From a virus: 61,769 nucleotides of DNA. The translations under genes and the position numbers were made by a program. Within the stretch, counting starts at the first letter, position 1. Each line of letters begins with the position of its first letter. The stretch lies in the IMG/VR virus record IMGVR_UViG_3300045999_008136, positions 1 through 61,769 of that record, one strand, 5' to 3'. The notes beneath the pieces were generated by a model. It was not told where the DNA came from and did not search any database. It saw only the letters and a list, made by a program, of their open reading frames with translations. Positions 47,161 through 56,029 of this stretch are shown here, piece after piece.

Positions 47161-48693
47161 TCAAAATGGGCTCCTTTGTGTGCGCTGCTCCGGTGTGTCA
47201 AACGGCGCGTCCTGGCGGTTGAAGCGGGGAATGCGCCAGCACCGCGCTGCGCGGTTCTTGAGAAACAGGCTGATGGGCTCGCCGCCTAGGTCCCGCAGGC
47301 GCTGGGCCATCTTGGGCGCCGTCATGCCTTTGAAGTTATTGCGCGTCAGGTGCGCTTCCAGGTCCTTCATGCGGAAGTAGGTCTTGGCCTCTTCGTCATC
47401 CGTCCAGGGCCGGCCCATGAGGATTTCATCGCGGTCCATCGCTTGCTGCAGGTGGGTGCAGAACTCTTCAAGCAGGTCGTTGAAGCGGCCGGTGATGCTG
47501 GTGTCTTCGCTGGCCTCGGTGATCTGCTCGGTCTCCACCATCTCCTTGAGCAGGGCATTGAGCAGTTGCTCCCAGTCCTGTTTGCGCAGTGTGGGCGGCA
47601 GGAGGTTGATCTTCTCGACGCAGGCCTTCTGGAACGCGGCCTGGGCAAACAAGCTCTCGGTGTCCAGCTCGATGCGCTTGCCGTTGATGTCGAGGAACCA
47701 CAGGGGCGGCTCGCTGTTGTACTTGGACAGGGAGGACATCTGTGGGGCATCTGGCCCGTGGGCCCCGATCCCATGCTTGCGTGTCCTGCACAGGCCGCTG
47801 TTGCAAAAGCTGTTGAGCGGCGCGTCCTTGCACTTGTAGCGGTAGTCCTTCTTGTGGAGCTGCTTGATGATGACCTGCAGCTCGTTGTTGGGCAGCGGCG
47901 GCGCCACGTACTTGAAGTTGTGCTCTGACAGGGCGTTGTCCCAATTGACCGGGTGCACCTTCTTCAGGTAGATGCCGATGTTGAAGAGCGCGTTGTTGCG
48001 GGTGCCCTCTGGTACGCCCTGGGAGCACAGCGCCTGCAAGCATGGCGGGCCGTCCTTGATCGGGTGATCGGCCTGCTTGGGCTCCTCTGGGAACTTGAGC
48101 TCTGTGGGCTGCACCCACTGGTCGTACAGGCCATAAAACTCTTCCAGAGTAGCGGCGCTGCCATCGTCCTTGATGGCGTAGCGCATGGTCTGATCCCCGC
48201 CGAAGTAAGGCAGGTTCAGGAAGTTGCCCGTGTCGCCGCGGTCAACCAGGATTTCAGATTGCTTGGGAAAAATCTCTCGGCCGGCCTCGCCCAGAAGGGC
48301 TGCGCCGGCCTTGAGAAAGCGCTGCATCTCAGCAGCGGGGATGGGTTCTTTGACGAACAGGAAGACGTGCGCGCCGCCTGACTTGCTGCGACAGACAACC
48401 ATCGGCAGCTCTAGGCTGCGCACCTTCTTGATCAGCCCTGTGTGATCCAGTGGATACTGGTCAATGTCAATACAGCCCCAGACACAGGAGTTATCCGCCC
48501 TGATCGGGATAATTCCCAAACTCGGCTCAACGCCTTCCAGGTGCTTGACCCAGAGGTCGTCAGTCGGTGGCTTGCGCACCACGACGGCCTTGCCTGCCTG
48601 CTTTCCGTCCCCTCGTGACGATTCGATTTTGTATGTTCCATAGGCGATGTCCAGGCCGGAAAAGATCGCTTTGAACCTGGTGATGTCGGTCAT
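47161..48693 (-). CDS. Archaeo-eukaryotic-type primase (510 aa)
   Basis: The start at 48693 (MTDITRFKAIFSGLDIAYGT) has an AGAAAGAAGAA leader; the 48741 frame adds a doubtful extension. Near residue 80 VWGCIDIDQYPLDHTG provides the catalytic DxD, and around residue 105 SKSGGAHVFLFVKE provides the S/H motif of the primase fold, as in TOTE-associated AEP primases. The middle holds Cys that may bind zinc (DAPLNSFCNSGLCRTRKHG). The C-terminal region is helical. It is the only primase in the genome, so it should start lagging strands. Confidence 0.82.
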   Translation of the reverse strand: MTDITRFKAIFSGLDIAYGTYKIESSRGDGKQAGKAVVVRKPPTDDLWVKHLEGVEPSLGIIPIRADNSCVWGCIDIDQYPLDHTGLIKKVRSLELPMVVCRSKSGGAHVFLFVKEPIPAAEMQRFLKAGAALLGEAGREIFPKQSEILVDRGDTGNFLNLPYFGGDQTMRYAIKDDGSAATLEEFYGLYDQWVQPTELKFPEEPKQADHPIKDGPPCLQALCSQGVPEGTRNNALFNIGIYLKKVHPVNWDNALSEHNFKYVAPPLPNNELQVIIKQLHKKDYRYKCKDAPLNSFCNSGLCRTRKHGIGAHGPDAPQMSSLSKYNSEPPLWFLDINGKRIELDTESLFAQAAFQKACVEKINLLPPTLRKQDWEQLLNALLKEMVETEQITEASEDTSITGRFNDLLEEFCTHLQQAMDRDEILMGRPWTDDEEAKTYFRMKDLEAHLTRNNFKGMTAPKMAQRLRDLGGEPISLFLKNRAARCWRIPRFNRQDAPFDTPEQRTQRSPF

Positions 48694-48784
48694 TTCTTCT
48701 TTCTGTGAAAAAGGGGGCCTACTCGCTACACTGAGGCTCAATGCCCATGTGACGTATCAGCAGCATCTGCTTTCGGCCCCAGAA

Positions 48785-49558
48785 TCAAAACACGGATGGA
48801 CCGTTGCCCGTGGCACCTGTCTCGCTCTCGTGCTTCACCTTGACATCACCCGCACCAACCGACTGCGCGAATGACTTGGCAGCGTTGTAGATGTCAGCGC
48901 TTGCGACATCACCAATGCGCTGAATCTCCCAACCAAACCACTTGCCCTTGTCGTTGGACTCGGCCACGGTGGTCAGCATGTACATCTGGCTGTACATCGG
49001 GGGCGTGAACAGGCCGTTCTTGCCCGACATCTTCACCGACTGCATCATGGAGTTCCACTTGCGGCTCTTCTTGAGCTGCGTGGACTTCATGGTGATCAGC
49101 GCCGGCTCAGGGATGCCATTGGCACTGACCAACATCACGTAGTAGTTGGCGGTGTTCTCGATGTAGTTGCCATTGTCCAGATAGTCCTTGTTGTCGCCAG
49201 GCTCCTTGTGGGTCTGCGACAGGATGTCACTGGTAGCAGGGTAGATGTGCACCGGAGCGCCACTGCCCTGGCCGCGAGGGGCCCACTCGATGTACTGGCG
49301 CACGTAGGCGCAAGGCACAACAGTCACGCCCTTCTTGCCGTCATGCAGCTCGCCCGTGACGGAGTTCAGGATCATGCCTGGCAAGGCGCCGTCCACTTCG
49401 CCCACTTCGGGGCTCGTGCTCGTCAGCAGCCGCAGGAAGGGCAGTGCATAGTCCTCCTGCGTCATGCCGTCAAAGCCGGCGTTTGCGTCCTGCTCCAGGT
49501 CGCTCATGATCGCCAGTGCGGTGCTGGTCTTTTGTTCCGCGATCTCGTTCTTGGCCAT
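48785..49558 (-). CDS. Putative ssDNA-binding or recombination accessory protein (257 aa)
   Basis: The conserved body (DYALPFLRLLTSTSPEVGEV; DYLDNGNYIENTANYYVML; KKSRKWNSMMQSVKM) fits a common phage protein next to the primase and SNF2-like genes. Beta-rich, with a flexible acidic-rich tail ending GNGPSVF, similar in plan to phage SSBs (OB-like domain plus acidic tail). This assignment is by context. It is separated by about 90 bp from the primase, with a possible terminator in the gap. Confidence 0.5.
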   Translation of the reverse strand: MAKNEIAEQKTSTALAIMSDLEQDANAGFDGMTQEDYALPFLRLLTSTSPEVGEVDGALPGMILNSVTGELHDGKKGVTVVPCAYVRQYIEWAPRGQGSGAPVHIYPATSDILSQTHKEPGDNKDYLDNGNYIENTANYYVMLVSANGIPEPALITMKSTQLKKSRKWNSMMQSVKMSGKNGLFTPPMYSQMYMLTTVAESNDKGKWFGWEIQRIGDVASADIYNAAKSFAQSVGAGDVKVKHESETGATGNGPSVF

Positions 49559-49573
49559 TTTCTGGTTCCTCGT

Positions 49574-50128
49574 TTACTTGGTTTTGATGATTGCTTTTTG
49601 GCCGATGAATACGCCAAAAAGTTCGGTATCGACGGTTTGACCCTTCTCGATACGCTCCTTCACCCAGGCCTTGAGGGTCTGGGGCTCTATCTTCTCGGTC
49701 TGCTCGGCAGGGTAGCCTTGCTCGCCCAGAATCTGGAGTAGTCGTGTGCACAGCTCGTCCTCGTTGCGGCCGAAGCGTACGCTCACAGTGTTCTTGATGA
49801 TGTCGTCAAAGCCGTGCTCGCGCAGCCACTTGTACGCTTCAGCTTGACGTGCCTTGGGGATGCTCGCCCCGTAGAACGGCTTGATGTCAATCATCGAGCC
49901 GTCTTCCATGACGAACTTCTTCATGCCGGACTCGGCCATGGCCTCAGGGATGGTCTGCTCGGTCAGCTTGCGGTACTGGTCTGACTTATCAGACACAGTC
50001 TTCTCAAGGTCCGCCAGTTCCTTCTCAAGCAGTTTGGCCCGCTTGGCAAGGTTCGCGATCCCTGATACCTGATCGTCAGCTACCTTCAAGGCGCTTGCGT
50101 CATCCTCAAATAAAGTCGTAAGACTCAT
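49574..50128 (-). CDS. Coiled-coil protein of the replication operon (184 aa)
   Basis: The start at 50128 (MSLTTLFEDDASALKVADDQ) has AAGAAAGGAG upstream; the 50182 frame is less likely. A coiled coil (about residues 25-60) is followed by a compact domain with FVMEDGSMIDIKPFYGASIP and HGFDDIIKNTVSVRFGRNED. This is a conserved family in phages with SNF2/primase modules, which I recall as DUF7173. It may assist the SSB-like protein. Confidence 0.65.
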   Translation of the reverse strand: MSLTTLFEDDASALKVADDQVSGIANLAKRAKLLEKELADLEKTVSDKSDQYRKLTEQTIPEAMAESGMKKFVMEDGSMIDIKPFYGASIPKARQAEAYKWLREHGFDDIIKNTVSVRFGRNEDELCTRLLQILGEQGYPAEQTEKIEPQTLKAWVKERIEKGQTVDTELFGVFIGQKAIIKTK

Positions 50129-50450
50129 CGATTTCTCCTTTCTTGAAAAGATCAACCTCCAATGGAATGTAGCGTCTCTCACGCTTGTCCCACTTGAGGC
50201 ACTTGAAGCGGCCGTTGTTCTTCGCGGCTGCTACTGCACAGGTGATACCTATTGCAGAGGGGTCACCAATGAGGAGCAGGAAGTCCTCATCAGTAAATTT
50301 TTCCAGCTTGCGCTGGATACGGCGTACCGTAGGCACAACGGAAAAAGCGATCTGAGCATTGGGCGGCAGAATTGTTTCTATCTGGCCGTAGTCCAGAGCG
50401 CTTGCGATGTTGTGCTGAGTCGTCTCGGAGACGACATAGACTTTGGGCAC
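50106..50450 (-). CDS. Conserved replication-region protein with GTG start (114 aa)
   Basis: The start is the GTG at 50450 (GGAGAAATTCAC before it), giving VPKVYVVSETTQHNIASALD. The longer frame to 50573 lacks an RBS and crosses the intergenic palindrome. The core (LPPNAQIAFSVVPTVRRIQR; DEDFLLLIGDPSAIGITCAV) is a conserved phage family that sits beside the SNF2-like helicase; function unknown. It overlaps the downstream gene by 23 bp. Confidence 0.7.
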   Translation of the reverse strand: MPKVYVVSETTQHNIASALDYGQIETILPPNAQIAFSVVPTVRRIQRKLEKFTDEDFLLLIGDPSAIGITCAVAAAKNNGRFKCLKWDKRERRYIPLEVDLFKKGEIDESYDFI

Positions 50451-50535
50451 GTGAATTTCTCCTTTCTGAATTCGAGCGACCAGTGTACACTGTCTTTTCA
50501 GGGCCTTGCAACCCCCTGCCAGAAAGCGAGACATC
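50451..50535. promoter_or_regulatory. Divergent promoter region of the replication genes
   Basis: These 85 bp separate the minus-strand replication operon from the plus-strand SNF2/exonuclease pair. The minus strand reads TTGCAA, an 18-bp spacer and TACACT before the AGAAAGGAG leader. A perfect 12-bp palindrome, CAGTGTACACTG (50481-50492), overlaps that -10 box and may be an operator. On the plus strand the leader AGAAAGCGAGACATC precedes ATG 50536. Confidence 0.55.
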
Positions 50536-51987
50536 ATGGACCAATTTTTATCGACATACCCCTTCAAGAACAAGCCTTTCCTGCATCAGCAGGCTTACCT
50601 TCAGCGCTTCTGGGAAGACCCAGTAGCAGCTCTCTTTGCCGACATGGGCACAGGCAAGAGCTTCATGCTGATCAACAACGCGGCCGTGCTCTACGACAAG
50701 GGCAAGATCAATGGGCTGCTGATCGTAGCGCCCAAGGGGGTGTACCGCAACTGGTACGACACCGAAATCCCTAAGCATTTACCCGAGCACATCGTCTACC
50801 GCATGGCCATCTGGTCAGCGAGCCCCCGCAAGGCGGAGCAGCGCGCGATGGACGAACTGTTCACCGTCACAGAGGACCTCAAAATCCTGGTAATGAACAT
50901 CGAGGCCTTCAGCACTGCCAAGGGCACTGCGTATGCCAAGCGGTTCTTGCTCGTGCACAACGCGATGATGGCGATCGACGAGAGCACCACCATCAAGACG
51001 CCTACGTCGACGCGCAGCAAGAACACCGAGAAGGTGGGCCGTGGTGCGCGGTTCAGGCGCATTATGACGGGCTCCCCGGTCACGAAGAGCCCGATGGACC
51101 TGTACCAGCAGTGCGCCTTCTTGTCCGATGGCTGCCTTAACGTGGGCAGCTACTACGTCTTCCAGGCCCGCTACGCTGTGACGGTGGAGCGCCAGCTCAA
51201 CACGCACAGCTTCAAGCAGATCGTCGGCTACAGGCGCTTGGATGAGCTCAAGGAAAAGCTCGACCGCTTCGCCTTTCGCGTGAAGAAGGAGGAGTGCCTG
51301 GACCTGCCCGACAAGCTCTACGTCAAGCGCGAGGTGGACCTCACTGACGAGCAGGCCAAGGCCTACAACGAGATGAAGACGCTGGCCCTGGCGCAGATTC
51401 AAGGCGGCCTGGTGAGCACGGTCAACGCGCTCACGCAGATCATGCGGATGCACCAGATCGTCTGTGGCCACGTGAAGATGGACGACGGCACGGTCAAGGA
51501 GCTGCCCAACAACCGCATCAAAGAGCTCCTGTCCATCGTCGAGGAGACGGACGGCAAGATCATCATCTGGGCCGACTACCGGCACGACATCGAGGCCATC
51601 AAGCTGGCCTTGGCCAAGGAATACGGCATGAACAGCGTGGCCACCTACTTCGGCGACACTGAAGGCGAGGAGCGCCAGCGCATCGTCAACCGCTTCCAGG
51701 ACATGAACGACGAGCTGCGCTTCTTCGTGGGCAACCCGAGCACGGGCGGCTACGGCTTGACGCTCACGGCCGCGCACACGATGGTCTACTTCAGCAACAG
51801 CTTTGACCTTGAAAAGCGCCTGCAGTCCGAGGACCGCGCACACCGCATCGGCCAGACCAAGAACGTCACCTACATCGACCTGATCGCGCCCGGCACGGTG
51901 GACGAGAAGATCGTCAAGGCTCTGCGCGACAAGATTGACATCGCAACCCAGGTGCTGGGAGAGGACCTCAAACAATGGCTTATCTGA
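50536..51987 (+). CDS. SNF2-family helicase (483 aa)
   Basis: Starts at ATG 50536 after AGAAAGCGAGACATC; the upstream TTG frame is not needed. SF2 motifs are present: I (ADMGTGKSF near residue 38), II (AIDESTTIK near 155), III (IMTGSPVTKSP), V (GGYGLTLTAAHTMVYFS) and VI (QSEDRAHRIGQTKNVTYID). Family members move on DNA and may displace proteins. It overlaps the exonuclease gene by 13 bp, so the two should be made together. Confidence 0.88.
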   Translation: MDQFLSTYPFKNKPFLHQQAYLQRFWEDPVAALFADMGTGKSFMLINNAAVLYDKGKINGLLIVAPKGVYRNWYDTEIPKHLPEHIVYRMAIWSASPRKAEQRAMDELFTVTEDLKILVMNIEAFSTAKGTAYAKRFLLVHNAMMAIDESTTIKTPTSTRSKNTEKVGRGARFRRIMTGSPVTKSPMDLYQQCAFLSDGCLNVGSYYVFQARYAVTVERQLNTHSFKQIVGYRRLDELKEKLDRFAFRVKKEECLDLPDKLYVKREVDLTDEQAKAYNEMKTLALAQIQGGLVSTVNALTQIMRMHQIVCGHVKMDDGTVKELPNNRIKELLSIVEETDGKIIIWADYRHDIEAIKLALAKEYGMNSVATYFGDTEGEERQRIVNRFQDMNDELRFFVGNPSTGGYGLTLTAAHTMVYFSNSFDLEKRLQSEDRAHRIGQTKNVTYIDLIAPGTVDEKIVKALRDKIDIATQVLGEDLKQWLI

Positions 51988-52664
51988 TCCCCTGGTCTGA
52001 CCGCTTCAAGTACAGAAAACTCGAAAGAGTAGACACGTCGTCGGGACGTGTATACAAAACGGAAAATTTTGGACATGTCCCCTCGGTCACCACAATCCTG
52101 GACAAGACCAAGGACAAGAAGGCCCTTGATGCGTGGGTCGCGCGTGTTGGCCAGGAGGAGGCCGATCGGATCAAGAACGAGGCAGCCTACGTGGGCACGA
52201 ACATGCACACCACGCTGGAGTGCATCCTTGAAAGCGAGCCGATGCGATTCGGCACGGACTGGCTGGCCATGCGTGGGCACCTGATGGCGCTGAAGCTGGC
52301 CTACACCTACTTCAGGGAGATCACCACGGTTTACGGCTCCGAGGTAAACCTGGCGTACGGGGACCGCTTTGCGGGCACGACCGACTTGGTGGCCGAGTAC
52401 CGCGGACACCTGGCCATCCTCGACTTCAAGCAGTCAGTCAAGCCCAAGCGCTACGAGTACATCACCGACTACTTCCACCAGCTTGCGGCCTATGCCATTG
52501 CGCACGACGAGATGCACGGCACCAACATCGACTTTGGCGCCGTGCTCGTGGCCGTGCAGGACGGCTCAACCCAGGAGTTCACCATCACCGGCCGGGAGTG
52601 GAGCAACTTCAAGCTTCAGTGGATAGAGCGTGTCGATCGCTACCACTCCACTTATCAGCCCTGA
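51975..52664 (+). CDS. PD-(D/E)XK exonuclease, RecB/Cas4-like (229 aa)
   Basis: The active-site region reads FAGTTDLVAEYRGHLAILDF followed by KQS, giving D...D-x-K, and later YFHQLAAYAI (QxxxY). N-terminal segment GHVPSVTTILDKTKDKKALD is typical of this family. It would resect dsDNA ends for replication or recombination, likely with the SNF2-like helicase. Its end overlaps the convergent 1118-aa gene by 10 bp with no terminator between. Confidence 0.82.
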   Translation: MAYLIPWSDRFKYRKLERVDTSSGRVYKTENFGHVPSVTTILDKTKDKKALDAWVARVGQEEADRIKNEAAYVGTNMHTTLECILESEPMRFGTDWLAMRGHLMALKLAYTYFREITTVYGSEVNLAYGDRFAGTTDLVAEYRGHLAILDFKQSVKPKRYEYITDYFHQLAAYAIAHDEMHGTNIDFGAVLVAVQDGSTQEFTITGREWSNFKLQWIERVDRYHSTYQP

Positions 52665-55600
52665 GGAGGCTGCGGGGCTGGCTGCGCTGCCATGGCGCCG
52701 ATGGAGTCAAACGGGAAGAGCTGTTGGAACATGGCCCGTGAGTCGGTTGCCGGTGCGCCGCCGCCCGCAGGGGCCGCGCTGGACTGCTGTCCAAGGCCTG
52801 GGACCCCGCGCGTGTTGGGCGCAGGAGGACTCTTTTTCTGGTCCATGGGCAACAAACGTAACTGCCTAGCCGCCTGCCCCTCTGGAGTGAGGGGAGGCTG
52901 CCTAAAGCCGCTACTTTGTTCAATCGCCTTAGGGAAGTAGCCGAAGCGATCCATGTCTTGACGACGTGGCCCAAACGCCCTTGAAATATCGCGAGGAAAC
53001 TGTGAAGTCCGAGGCTCTTCAGGTGCGATGTAGTTCAGGGCCGGGGTCATGGCGCTCTTGCCCACTGAAATGCCCATCGCGCCGAGCTTGTCGAGCAGCT
53101 TGTTGTAGATGTCGGTCTGTTGCTTGGCAGTCTTGCCCTTCTCCAGCAGCAGCGCCATCATCTCCGGGTCCTTGGAGGCGTTTTCCAGGACCTGGCGGAT
53201 GGTGGCATTAGGCAGCGCGTCAAAAATCTGGCGCACTGCCTTTGAGCCGGCGGCCCCGGCGATCAGGGAGTTACCCCCACCGACCGTGCTTGCGGCCGCC
53301 TGGCCTGCCTCTGAGCCCGCCACGCGCAGTCCAAGCTCTGTCACCGCATCCGCTGCTGGGATGAGGTTGTTGATCGGGATGCCATTTTTCATGGCAGTCT
53401 CAATCCTCGACATTGGGTCCACGAGCCGCATGATGTTTTTCTGCTCGTCCAGCGTCATCAGCCCACTGGCGCGCATGATGTTGATCAGCGAAGGCTGGTT
53501 GCGGGCAATGGGCTCAAAAAGCGCGTCCTTGTATGCGGTGACGCTAAAGCTGTTTGACATGCCCCCCGCCCGGGTGTAGGCATAGTCGAACACGGATGAC
53601 TTCAGGCCATTCATCGCATCTGGGCCGCCGGCCGTGGCCAGCTTGGTCAACTGCGTGAAGCCCCTGACAGGGTTGCGACTGTTGAGCACGTCACCGACAA
53701 CCTGCATCGGGCTTTCCGAGGAAAGCACCTTGGCAAAGGCCGTCTGATCACGGACCGTCTTTGCCATGGCATTGTTCTGGCTCTTGACTTGGAGCAGCAG
53801 GTTTTGCGCATGAGTCGCGTCGCGCAGGCTGTCCATAATGCCCAGCTTGGTGAGCATCGTCTCGTTCTGTTGTGCAAAGCGAGTGAGCTTGGCAGTGTTC
53901 AGGCTCTGCACATAGGCATTTTTGACCGGGTCAAACTTGGTCTCGATGGCATCGGCCGCAAGCAGCCGTAGCACTCGATCTTGTGCGTCCCGGATAGAGA
54001 CAACATTCTTGTCGGCCAACTCTGCCATTGGCTTGAGCATCTGGGCGTACTCGCTGCGCTTGCCAAACTTTGTGACCGCCTCGTCGTACTGCGTGCGCAG
54101 GAACCGAACGGCGTCATCCACCTGCTCCATGCGCTGCATGGTGACATCGGCGTTGGAGCCAAAGGCACGAGAGACCAGGATTTCAGCAGGCAGCCGTTCA
54201 GCACCCCCACGCGCCACATCACCGGTGATGGACGCGGTCTTTGCAAAGGTGCGGGTAAAGGTGTCGTTCAGCGCCTTGGAGAACGAGCGCGCCTTGTCAA
54301 ACATTGGATTTTTGATGGTGCTCAAATCATCCAAAATGGAGTTGGCCAGCCTGGCGTAAAGTTCCGAATTGGCAGGGTCATTGCGCGCCGCCTCAAGGAG
54401 GTTGGAACGGTAGTTCACCAGCTCGCCGATCGGGATGTCCTTCGGCGTAGGCACGAAACTCTTGGGCACAACACCGGTTTCCAAGAACTCCTGGGTGTTG
54501 CGCCCCATCTTGTACTTTTGAACCGCCGCTTGGTCCAGGCCGAAGCCGTCCATGATCTTACGGACGGTACTGGGAAGGGCCTCGTCGTAGATCAGGTCGC
54601 CAATCTCCGATGCGCGCTTCATGAAGGACTGCGCGGTGTTGGAGGGCTTGAGCGTCGGCGTGACCAGGCGTGTCTCATCCCAAGTGCGGAACTGCGGCCG
54701 TCCCATGACATCATCAACCCGCTGCCGAACACGCTGTGTAGCAGTGACAGGGCGAAGCATCCGGTTGATGGCGTCCGACCACAGCTCACGCTCGGCCATC
54801 CTGGCCTGGTTGAGGGCCAGTTCGGTCTCGGTCTTGACGATGTCGCCAATCTGCCGACGGGCAGCGGGAGTGTCCTTCGTGATGAGGGCAATCTTTGCCG
54901 CTGCATTGGCATCGGCTGTTGCCAGGCGGTTGTCCAAAGTTGCGTTGAACTTGTTTTCACGCAGTTGAGCTGCTATCCGCAGCGCCTCAGGATTACCGCT
55001 TGCCTGCAGATTCTCAATCAGCAGCTCGTACGCCTCCAAGGCCTCGCGGCCTTGCTTGGAAATCTGGCCGCCCAATTGCGGATTGGCCTTGCCAAGCGAG
55101 GTTTCCAGGTCCATCAGGGTCTGACTGCCCGTCCGCTGCGCCGACGAAGGAACAACCCCTCTTGGCAACTGGCTTCGAAGGGCCTGTATCAGCGCAGCAG
55201 GGTCCTCCTGATTTTTCTCCAGAGCATCGAGCAGGATGTTTGCGGACTTAACCTGGGCGCGGTCCTGACTACCGGAGACGCCACTTTTGATGGCCTTCAA
55301 CCCTTGAGAGGCCGCATCCACGCCGGCCAACAGGAGTTTGGTTGGGGTGAGTATTGCAGCTCCCAATTCCGCGCCGAAGCGCACGCCCTGCTGCCCAGGG
55401 AAATACGACTCCGCACCGCCGCCGGCAACGCCCATGCCGGCGCCGGTGATGGTTTCCGTTGCCATAAAAGTGGCGGGATTGCGACGTGCCGTTTCACCAA
55501 AAGTGGACAAGAACCGCGAGACGCGGTTCCCGGTCATCTGTGGCAGGCCAAAGGCTGCCGGCGCGCTTCCAATGGCCGAGCCAAAGGTCTTTCCGCCCTC

Positions 55601-56011
55601 GCGGTAGGGCACCAGGTCCTCGCGAGGGACGGCTGGGAACCAGCGGTCAAGCTCCGAACCAAACAGCAGCCCAGCCCCAGCGCCAGCAAGCGTCGTTACG
55701 ACTGGGATGCCCGCTGCAAACGGCCCCAGGGCAGGGGCGGTGGCAGCGGCCAGGGGCAGGCCAAGGCGAAGGCCGGTGACCATGCCCGCTGCGACCGGCG
55801 CGTCACGGGCGGCGCCCTGCATTGCGCCAATTCCCACCTGTTCAGCTCGCTCAGTCATTGATGGGCGACTTGCAGACCAACCTTCGGGGGCAGGAGGAGT
55901 TCCGTCGCCCGTTGAGGTCTCGCTGAACATCCTCATGCTGGGGGAGCCCCCAACTGATTGCCATCCTTCAGGAACAGGAGGAAGTCCGCCGTCTGTGTTG
56001 TCTGTTGCCAT
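52655..56011 (-). CDS. Giant internal virion protein candidate (1118 aa)
   Basis: The N-terminus contains two PP.PEGW-type segments (LPPVPEGWQSVGG and TPPAPEGWSAS). Residues 60-130 hold Ala/Gly hydrophobic stretches that may span or insert into membranes (MVTGLRLGLPLAAATAPALG; TTLAGAGAGLLFGSELDRWF). The rest is largely helical up to a Pro-rich C-terminus. This plan, and the position next to other giant virion genes, fits an ejection or internal core protein. It converges on the exonuclease gene. Confidence 0.65.
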   Translation of the reverse strand: MATDNTDGGLPPVPEGWQSVGGSPSMRMFSETSTGDGTPPAPEGWSASRPSMTERAEQVGIGAMQGAARDAPVAAGMVTGLRLGLPLAAATAPALGPFAAGIPVVTTLAGAGAGLLFGSELDRWFPAVPREDLVPYREGGKTFGSAIGSAPAAFGLPQMTGNRVSRFLSTFGETARRNPATFMATETITGAGMGVAGGGAESYFPGQQGVRFGAELGAAILTPTKLLLAGVDAASQGLKAIKSGVSGSQDRAQVKSANILLDALEKNQEDPAALIQALRSQLPRGVVPSSAQRTGSQTLMDLETSLGKANPQLGGQISKQGREALEAYELLIENLQASGNPEALRIAAQLRENKFNATLDNRLATADANAAAKIALITKDTPAARRQIGDIVKTETELALNQARMAERELWSDAINRMLRPVTATQRVRQRVDDVMGRPQFRTWDETRLVTPTLKPSNTAQSFMKRASEIGDLIYDEALPSTVRKIMDGFGLDQAAVQKYKMGRNTQEFLETGVVPKSFVPTPKDIPIGELVNYRSNLLEAARNDPANSELYARLANSILDDLSTIKNPMFDKARSFSKALNDTFTRTFAKTASITGDVARGGAERLPAEILVSRAFGSNADVTMQRMEQVDDAVRFLRTQYDEAVTKFGKRSEYAQMLKPMAELADKNVVSIRDAQDRVLRLLAADAIETKFDPVKNAYVQSLNTAKLTRFAQQNETMLTKLGIMDSLRDATHAQNLLLQVKSQNNAMAKTVRDQTAFAKVLSSESPMQVVGDVLNSRNPVRGFTQLTKLATAGGPDAMNGLKSSVFDYAYTRAGGMSNSFSVTAYKDALFEPIARNQPSLINIMRASGLMTLDEQKNIMRLVDPMSRIETAMKNGIPINNLIPAADAVTELGLRVAGSEAGQAAASTVGGGNSLIAGAAGSKAVRQIFDALPNATIRQVLENASKDPEMMALLLEKGKTAKQQTDIYNKLLDKLGAMGISVGKSAMTPALNYIAPEEPRTSQFPRDISRAFGPRRQDMDRFGYFPKAIEQSSGFRQPPLTPEGQAARQLRLLPMDQKKSPPAPNTRGVPGLGQQSSAAPAGGGAPATDSRAMFQQLFPFDSIGAMAAQPAPQPPQG

Positions 56012-56029
56012 CTGAAAACCTCGCCTTGT

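Noticed and set aside
46721-47164. Minus-strand frame of 147 aa from a TTG at 47164 overlapping the HNH gene
   Set aside because: It is out of frame with the clear HNH domain and shows no family features. A possible role as an upstream exon of the helicase was considered, but the helicase N-terminus is already present at 46660.
48694-48784. Terminator between the SSB-like gene and the primase
   Set aside because: GGGGCC and GGCCCC arms followed by T5 exist on the minus strand but are about 55 bases apart, so a functional intrinsic terminator is doubtful.
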